A stretch of 64,000 bases of DNA, taken from positions 1 to 64,000 of the forward strand of contig NZ_LKEU01000042.1 of NCBI RefSeq assembly GCF_001766835.1, read 5' to 3'. Every line of letters starts with the position of its first letter. The first letter of the stretch is position 1. Origin of the DNA: Acetobacterium wieringae. Lineage in GTDB: Bacteria > Bacillota > Clostridia > Eubacteriales > Eubacteriaceae. A program made the position numbers and the translations under genes. Below the pieces are notes generated by a model. The model made no database searches. It saw only the letters and a list, made by a program, of their open reading frames with translations, and was not told the DNA's origin. This document shows positions 58,528 through 64,000 of the stretch, one piece after another.

Positions 58528-60453
58528 ATGAGTAAGGTACGATTTATAATTAAAGGAAAAAGATCCGTTGATTTAGTGGCCGGTGAGGGTGAGAATCTGC
58601 TGGATGCGGCCAGAAGAGCTGGCGTCATGATCGATTCGCCCTGCAGCGGGAATGCCACCTGCGGCAAATGCAAGGTAAAAATTGTATCAGGACAGGTCAA
58701 AACAGAAAAAACCAGACATATTTCTGAGGAAGAAATGGCCAATGGGATCGTTCTTTCCTGCAATGCAACCATTATGGAAGATATCGAGGTGGAAGTACCG
58801 GATTTAGCATCTTCTTTTGTCAATGAAATGCAGATTACCGATCTTTCAAACAATGAAAATAAAAACATTAAATACGTTCGCAAGAAAATGATCAAAGAAG
58901 GCATGACCAATGCCAGTCGGCTCTGGTCAGAGATCATCCAATTGCCGTGCCCCAGCATTGAAGACAATAGCGCTGATGAAGATCGGCTAAAACTTTATTT
59001 TCAACAAAATCTGGGCTATGAAGACATCACCATTAGTCTGAATGTGATGAAAAAATTGCCGGATGCCTTTAGAAAAAAAGATTTTTTAATCGAAGTCGTC
59101 TATCTAAAGCGTCGGGAAGTGGCTGAAATTCTCGATGTTAAACCGGCAAATGGTGAGAAATCGGTGCTCTACGGCATTGCCTTGGATATTGGAACAACTT
59201 CCGTATCGGCCTGTCTGGTGGATATGAACACCAATGAAATCCTGACAAAAGCCTCAATGGGGAATGCTCAGGTTAAATACGGGGCAGATGTCATTAACCG
59301 GATCGTTTATTCGGAAAAACCCGGTGGACTGGAAAATCTGCGCCATGCCATTGTCGATGAGAGTATTAATAGTCTTATCGAAAAAATGGTGAAAACCGTC
59401 GGGATTAATAAAGAAGACATCTACGAGGTCTGTGCCGCCGGTAATACCACCATGAACCACTTGCTTTTGGGTTTAAATCCCGACTATTTAAGACGGGAGC
59501 CGTTTATCCCGGCGATTAATGATATCCCCGAAATGAAGTGTGCCGAACTGGGAATCAATGTAAATCCGGAAGGAAAAATTTATCTGGCTCCATCGGTGGC
59601 TAGCTACGTTGGCGGCGATATTACCGCTGGAGTCTTTGCAGTACCGGTATGGATGCGGGAAGACTTTACCATGCTGGTGGATCTGGGAACAAACGGTGAA
59701 ATTGTCTTTGGCAACAAAGATTTCTTAATGACCTGTGCCTGTTCAGCTGGTCCGGCTTTTGAAGGCGGCGAAATCAGCTGTGGCACCCGGGCCGTACCCG
59801 GTGCCATCGAACAAGTTACCATCAATGAAGAAGATCTTAGGCCCTTTTATAATACCATTGGCCATGTCAGTCCGGTGGGAATTTGCGGATCAGGAATTAT
59901 CGATCTGATTTGTGAAATGAAGCGAACCGGCATTATCAACGGCAAAGGTCGAATGGAACGGGATCTGAATCACCCGCGCATCAAATTTGACGAATACGGG
60001 ATTGGTCAATATTATCTCTATTCTAAAGAATTGGATAATGGCTCTAAAGATATTTACATTACCGAAATTGATATTGACAGCTTTATCAAGGCCAAAGGAG
60101 CCGTGTTCTCGGCGATTTATATTTTAATGGAAAGCCTGGATATGCCCATTGATGTGCTGGAAAACATTTATGTTGCTGGTGGCATCGGCACGAATCTGGA
60201 TATCACCAATGCCATTGCTCTGGGAATGCTGCCAGATATACCAGTCGATAAATATTTCTATATTGGCAACAGCTCGATGCAGGGGTGTTATCTGGCCCTG
60301 ACCCTCAGTGAAGGAAAAGATAAGATCCGTGAGATCTCTCAAAATATGACGTACATGGAATTAAGCGTCCACCCGACCTATATGGATGAGTTTATCTCAG
60401 CTTGCTTTATTCCGCATACCAATATGAATTTATTTCCGTCTCTGGAAAACTGA
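58528..60453 (+). CDS. acsV: AcsV, reductive activator of corrinoid iron-sulfur protein (RACo)
   Basis: 641 residues. N-terminal [2Fe-2S] ferredoxin with CSGNATCGKCKVKI (Cys39, 45, 48) and Cys in LSCNATI. A middle linker is followed by the ASKHA-type ATPase domain: GIALDIGTTSVSACLVD, VCAAGNTTMNHLLLG, MLVDLGTNGEIVFG, CACSAGPAFEGGEISCG and YVAGGIGTNLDI. It uses ATP to drive one-electron reduction of inactive Co(II) CoFeSP. Its partner proteins are encoded just downstream. GGGGAGA precedes the ATG. Confidence 0.96.
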   Translation: MSKVRFIIKGKRSVDLVAGEGENLLDAARRAGVMIDSPCSGNATCGKCKVKIVSGQVKTEKTRHISEEEMANGIVLSCNATIMEDIEVEVPDLASSFVNEMQITDLSNNENKNIKYVRKKMIKEGMTNASRLWSEIIQLPCPSIEDNSADEDRLKLYFQQNLGYEDITISLNVMKKLPDAFRKKDFLIEVVYLKRREVAEILDVKPANGEKSVLYGIALDIGTTSVSACLVDMNTNEILTKASMGNAQVKYGADVINRIVYSEKPGGLENLRHAIVDESINSLIEKMVKTVGINKEDIYEVCAAGNTTMNHLLLGLNPDYLRREPFIPAINDIPEMKCAELGINVNPEGKIYLAPSVASYVGGDITAGVFAVPVWMREDFTMLVDLGTNGEIVFGNKDFLMTCACSAGPAFEGGEISCGTRAVPGAIEQVTINEEDLRPFYNTIGHVSPVGICGSGIIDLICEMKRTGIINGKGRMERDLNHPRIKFDEYGIGQYYLYSKELDNGSKDIYITEIDIDSFIKAKGAVFSAIYILMESLDMPIDVLENIYVAGGIGTNLDITNAIALGMLPDIPVDKYFYIGNSSMQGCYLALTLSEGKDKIREISQNMTYMELSVHPTYMDEFISACFIPHTNMNLFPSLEN

Positions 60454-60468
60454 AACAGGAGATTTTAA

Positions 60469-61116
60469 ATGGAAAATACCTTACGGGATGAAACCGCAAT
60501 TGAAGAAAAAAGAAAAGATAAAATACCCTACGAACACTACAAGAGCTTGTTAAAAGACCTCGATCCTCAAACTGTTGCCAAAAACAGCACCTGTCCCTAT
60601 GATGAAGAAGGGCGCTTCTTTACCGCTACGCTGATGGGAACCCCGTATAAGGTTGCCTATCCTCAGGGAGATGTGACGGATATGGATGGACAGGACTTTG
60701 ATAATTATAAACTAAAAACCATGATTTTACGCTATCTGATCAATGCCAAAGGGATTAAGGCTACCGGCGAAAACATTGCTTATCGGGATGTTTCCGGCGG
60801 AAACATTTACTATCCCTGCTTTGAGGGGCGCTGTTTAAAACGGTTTGCCTTTACCTTTAATTACAATCTTGAGGGGTTGAAAAAAGCGATGGCAATTCTG
60901 GGTGCTGAACCCCAAAGTATTGGGGATCTCTCCTGGCGGTTTGAGGTCATCAATAATATGTTTATGACCGTAATTCTTTGGATTGGCGATGATGAGTTTC
61001 CACCTGAAGCACAAATCTTGTTTGATTCTAATTTTCCCAGTGCCTTCAGTGCTGAAGATATGGCCGTTATGGGCGATATTTTTATACCGGCACTTAAAGA
61101 ACTCAGTAAGAAATAA
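60469..61116 (+). CDS. DUF3786 protein (1)
   Basis: 215 residues. The DUF3786 pattern is clear: DPQTVAKNSTCPYDEEGRFF, LMGTPYKVAYPQGDV, LKTMILRYLINAKG, ISYRD-like IAYRDVSGG, and IWIGDDEFPPEAQILFD near the C-terminus. The family is found in acetogen and methanogen CODH/ACS or corrinoid loci with no defined activity. Sits 15 bases after acsV with GGAG before the ATG and shares its last base with the next gene. Confidence 0.9.
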   Translation: MENTLRDETAIEEKRKDKIPYEHYKSLLKDLDPQTVAKNSTCPYDEEGRFFTATLMGTPYKVAYPQGDVTDMDGQDFDNYKLKTMILRYLINAKGIKATGENIAYRDVSGGNIYYPCFEGRCLKRFAFTFNYNLEGLKKAMAILGAEPQSIGDLSWRFEVINNMFMTVILWIGDDEFPPEAQILFDSNFPSAFSAEDMAVMGDIFIPALKELSKK

Positions 61117-61772
61117 TGAAGCAATCAAAATTACTGGATATTGATCCCCATTTTTCGGAGAGTAGTTATGTCATTAATCGTGATTTATTTATAAATTACG
61201 ATCCCGGCGAGATGAGCATAAAATCATCTTGCCCCTATAATCCGGAAAATGGACGATTTGAAATTATTGTTCTGGGAGAAACGTATTTTGTCGATTATCC
61301 CAGTGGAGTGGTTCGCAACGCACAAGGTGAAGAATTTGATAACTACTCAATCAAAATTTTTATTCTCAGATATTTAATGAATGCCAACGGAAAAGAAGCC
61401 ACCAACGAGTGGATTAGTTTCAAAGAATTTCCAGATGGCCCCTTATATTATTCCAATTTTCACAAACGCTGCATTCAAGTTTTTGCACAAATAGGCAACG
61501 AAATGCCAGAACAACTAAAGAAATATATGAGCAGGCTACAAGCGGTTCCCTATAATAAAGGTGACCTTTCCTGGCAGTTCACAGTGACACCTGGAGTGGA
61601 TATCGTCTGGATAGTGTGGTTTGGTGACGATGAGTTCGAAGCTGAAGCGCAGATATTGTTCGACAAGAAATTAACAGATGTCTTTAACATCAAAGATCTG
61701 GCAATTTTAGGTGATGTTTTGATGATTTCGTTGAAAACCTTTACTTTCTCTTTAAACTCTAAAAAAAATTAA
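61116..61772 (+). CDS. DUF3786 protein (2)
   Basis: 218 residues, a diverged paralogue of the preceding protein: MSIKSSCPYNPENGRFEI, VLGETYFVDYPSGVV, IKIFILRYLMNANGKEA and VWFGDDEFEAEAQILFD. The start overlaps the first gene's stop, so the pair is coupled and may form a heterodimer (inference). A terminator is not obvious before the next promoter. Confidence 0.9.
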   Translation: MKQSKLLDIDPHFSESSYVINRDLFINYDPGEMSIKSSCPYNPENGRFEIIVLGETYFVDYPSGVVRNAQGEEFDNYSIKIFILRYLMNANGKEATNEWISFKEFPDGPLYYSNFHKRCIQVFAQIGNEMPEQLKKYMSRLQAVPYNKGDLSWQFTVTPGVDIVWIVWFGDDEFEAEAQILFDKKLTDVFNIKDLAILGDVLMISLKTFTFSLNSKKN

Positions 61773-61802
61773 GATAAATTTTAGAAAAATGCCGAAAATT
61801 AA

Positions 61803-61856
61803 TTGACAAACTTTTAACTAATATACTACAATCTGTGTATACTTATATATACAGGT
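61803..61856 (+). promoter_or_regulatory. promoter and TATATATACA element before acsD
   Basis: TTGACA (61803-61808), 18 bp, TACAAT (61827-61832), then GTATACTTATATATACAGGT (61837-61856). The roughly 100-base leader to acsD is AT-rich with GGAGG ahead of the ATG. Confidence 0.65.
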
Positions 61857-61957
61857 AAAAAGCTGTAGAATATGTAATGGTTTTAATTTGGTTTTAAAGT
61901 CTTGAACTTTGAAATAAATATTTTGAAAAAAGGTAACAGGTTAGGAGGAAACAAAGA

Positions 61958-62893
61958 ATGCCATACAAAAAAGCAGAACAAAAATTTAGTGGCAAGATCA
62001 ACGTATGTGAGATAGGTGTTGGAGATGCAGCTATCAGCATAGGTGGAGAAAACTCATTACCATTTTTAGGTACTGAAGGGTTTAAAACTGCGGTTGGTAT
62101 CGCAATTTCAGACACAACTGACGAGTGGGCAGATTGCTTCAAAGCTCTTTACGGAGATGATTTGAAAAACCCTGCAGCGTTAGCAAAAGCAGCAGTAGAA
62201 AAATCAGGTGCTGATTTCCTATTAGTTAAACTTGAAAGTGCAGATCCAAACGGCGCAGATGCATCAGTTGAAAGCTGTGTTGCAACAGCCGTAGCAGTAG
62301 AAGCTGCAATCGACGTACCTTTAGTAGTAGAAGGATGTAAAAACGCAGAAAAAGACGCGAAGGTGCTTGAAGAAGTAGCTAAAGCTCTTGAAGGTAAAAA
62401 TGTCGTTTTATTCTCTGCAGTAGAAGACAATTACAAGACAATTGGTGCTGCTGGCGGAATGGCTTACGGCCAAAAAGTATCAGCTGAATCTGCAGTAGAT
62501 ATCAACCTTGCAAAACAATTAAACATCTTATTAACACAACTGGGTGTTAAGAGCAAAGATATTATCATGGATGTTGGAACAGCAGCAGCCGGTTACGGTT
62601 TTGAATATGTTGCTTCAACCATGGATCGTATTCGTTTAGCCGGCTTAGGTCAAAACGATGAATCCTTACAAATGCCAATTATGACCAATGTTTCTAACGA
62701 AGCATGGGGCGTAAAAGAAGCGGTTTCCACAATTGAAGATGCACCAGAATGGGGCGATCAGGAAGCACGTGGTATCGGTATGGAAGTAGCAACAGCTTCT
62801 GCTTGTGTTGTTGGCGGATCAAACGCTATCATCGTAAGACATCCAGAATCAGCTAAAACCGTTAAAGCTTTAGTTGCTGGAATCATAGGTTAG
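61958..62893 (+). CDS. acsD: corrinoid iron-sulfur protein small subunit (AcsD)
   Basis: 311 residues, TIM-barrel fold of CoFeSP beta subunit: SIGGENSLPFLGTEG, GADFLLVKLESADPNG, VPLVVEGCKNAEKDAKVLEE, IIMDVGTAAAGYGFEY and NAIIVRHPESAKTVKAL. Carries methyl groups with AcsC from methyltransferase AcsE to acetyl-CoA synthase. Codon use (many GCA, GTT, TTA) differs from nearby regulatory genes and suggests high expression. GTTAGGAGG precedes the ATG; acsC follows after 19 bases. Confidence 0.96.
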   Translation: MPYKKAEQKFSGKINVCEIGVGDAAISIGGENSLPFLGTEGFKTAVGIAISDTTDEWADCFKALYGDDLKNPAALAKAAVEKSGADFLLVKLESADPNGADASVESCVATAVAVEAAIDVPLVVEGCKNAEKDAKVLEEVAKALEGKNVVLFSAVEDNYKTIGAAGGMAYGQKVSAESAVDINLAKQLNILLTQLGVKSKDIIMDVGTAAAGYGFEYVASTMDRIRLAGLGQNDESLQMPIMTNVSNEAWGVKEAVSTIEDAPEWGDQEARGIGMEVATASACVVGGSNAIIVRHPESAKTVKALVAGIIG

Positions 62894-62912
62894 GAAAGGA
62901 AGGCGAATACAA

Positions 62913-64000
62913 ATGGCAGTAAAAGGTTTAGATATCTTTAAACTCACACCAAAAACAAACTGTAAAGAATGTGGTTTCCCAACATGTATGGCTTTCTCAA
63001 TGAAAGCTGCTACTGGCGGGGTACCTGTAGAAAAATGTCCATACATCTCAGAAGAATCTAAAGAATTATTATCAGAAGCTACAGCTCCTCCAATGAAAAC
63101 CATCAAAGTTGGTTCTGGCGATACAGAAAAAGCTCTTGGCGGCGAAACTGTATTATTCAGACACGAAAAAACTTTGGTTAATAAAAACCTGTTTGCAGTA
63201 GAATTATCAGATGCTATGAGTGACGCTGATGTTGATGCAGCTTGCGCTACATTACAAAAAATTAACTATGACCGAATCGGCGAAATGATGTTCGTTGAAA
63301 TAGTTGCCGTTCGTTTTGCAGCTGATGCAGCTAAATTTGCAGCACTTGTTAAAAAAGTAGCTGACTGTGGCAAAATTCCAATGATCGTTACAACTGATGC
63401 TGAAGTAGCAAAAGCAGCGGTTGCAGGTGCTGGCGCAGGCGCAATTATCATGGGCGCAACCAAAGATAATGCCGCAGCAATGGTAGACGTAGCTAAAGCT
63501 GCAGATGCTGTTCTTGGTGTTTCTGCAGACAGTATTGAAGCATTACACGATTTAGTCGAAGAAATCGAAAAAATGGGTTACAAAAACCTGGTATTAAATG
63601 TTGGCGAAACTTCAATCAAAGAAGCTTACGCAAATGCAGTTGATATCCGTACAGCAGCAATCAAGGGCAATGACCGTACCTTCGGATATCCTTCAGTTGT
63701 ATTTGCAAACAAATTAGCACCAGCTAATACTAACCTGCAAATTGCTTTAGCATCGGCTTTCGTTCTTCGTTACGGTTCGATCATCGTTATGGACGAAATG
63801 GACTTCAACGCTGCTTTACCACTGTTTGGTTTAAGACAAAACATCTTTACCGATCCTCAAAAACCAATGCGTGTTGAACCGAAAGTATATGAATTCAACA
63901 AACCAACAGGCAACGATCCAGTTCTTGTTACCGTTGACTTCGCATTATCTTACTTCGTTGTTGCTGGTGAAATCGAACGATCTAAAGTTCCAGCTTACCT
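62913..64000 (+). CDS. acsC: corrinoid iron-sulfur protein large subunit (AcsC), partial
   Basis: Open to the window edge (about 362 codons). The N-terminal [4Fe-4S] domain has TNCKECGFPTCMAF and VEKCPY (Cys17, 20, 25, 42), followed by the TIM barrel. The C-terminal cobamide-binding domain lies beyond the edge. AAAGGAAGG precedes the ATG at 62913. The corrinoid held here accepts a methyl group from methyl-THF and passes it to acetyl-CoA synthase. Confidence 0.96.
   Translation, partial: MAVKGLDIFKLTPKTNCKECGFPTCMAFSMKAATGGVPVEKCPYISEESKELLSEATAPPMKTIKVGSGDTEKALGGETVLFRHEKTLVNKNLFAVELSDAMSDADVDAACATLQKINYDRIGEMMFVEIVAVRFAADAAKFAALVKKVADCGKIPMIVTTDAEVAKAAVAGAGAGAIIMGATKDNAAAMVDVAKAADAVLGVSADSIEALHDLVEEIEKMGYKNLVLNVGETSIKEAYANAVDIRTAAIKGNDRTFGYPSVVFANKLAPANTNLQIALASAFVLRYGSIIVMDEMDFNAALPLFGLRQNIFTDPQKPMRVEPKVYEFNKPTGNDPVLVTVDFALSYFVVAGEIERSKVPAY

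Noticed and set aside
1..64000. CRISPR arrays, tRNA, rRNA or replication origin
   Set aside because: No regularly spaced repeats, cloverleaf-like sequence, rRNA core or DnaA-box cluster was seen on reading.

Overview
The window reads as chromosome from an acetogenic, low-GC Firmicute of the Acetobacterium/Eubacteriaceae type (inference). The strongest evidence is the right end: a cooC-type ATPase, the corrinoid-protein reactivator acsV, two DUF3786 proteins and the two corrinoid iron-sulfur protein subunits acsD and acsC. The rest fits an anaerobe rich in cobalamin, molybdenum/tungsten and Fe-S chemistry: two cobalamin riboswitches, a cobalt ECF transporter, a molybdate operon, many ferredoxin-like proteins and a FrdX/Crp-Fnr pair. 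No rRNA, tRNA, CRISPR array or prophage was seen.

Layout. 1-4.0 kb: a three-recombinase (RIT-type) mobile element lodged in the P-loop codons of two different istB fragments. 4.0-5.3 kb: a decayed agr-type quorum-sensing locus (truncated agrC, agrD broken by a 26-bp tandem duplication, apparently intact agrB). 5.5-9.7 kb: AT-rich accessory DNA with a secreted protein, small membrane proteins (three look paralogous), a DUF3267-type putative peptidase and a 26-bp perfect hairpin. 9.9-24.8 kb: housekeeping genes: sbcDC, a YgjP-like protease, a GntR/YtrA-ABC operon with a clear operator, a siroheme/ferredoxin protein, a second ABC exporter, a YyaL-type protein, msrB, a ferritin-like protein and an Sfp-type transferase.

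24.8-29.0 kb: a B12 riboswitch followed by cobK/cbiJ and cbiQOMN. 29.2-30.4 kb (minus): an EutP-like GTPase and a MetH-activation-domain protein. 30.9-34.7 kb: mop, modABC, an HMA-domain protein and modD. 34.8-42.1 kb: a metallocluster-handling block with two C_GCAxxG_C_C proteins, four NifX/NifB-like proteins, a BMC-like small protein, two MinD-type ATPases with inserted ferredoxin domains, a DUF134 regulator and an Mrp/NBP35 ATPase. Four promoters in this block share TTATTGACATATG with the same 16-bp spacing.

42.1-54.1 kb: an ECF S component plus methyltransferase behind a 114-bp leader; a LysR regulator; a B12 riboswitch driving a NifH-like reductase, a single-chain NifD/NifK-like protein and a FecBCD-type ABC importer; then a second copy of the 114-bp leader (110/114 identical) ahead of FmdE and another FecBCD-type importer. 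This B12-controlled nitrogenase-like/ABC locus, together with the twin-leader regulon, is the best candidate for an undescribed system. 54.2-57.1 kb: an HdeD/papain-like membrane protein, a Crp/Fnr regulator and a FrdX-like ferredoxin. 57.7-64.0 kb: part of the Wood-Ljungdahl methyl-branch/CoFeSP cluster, which runs off the right edge.
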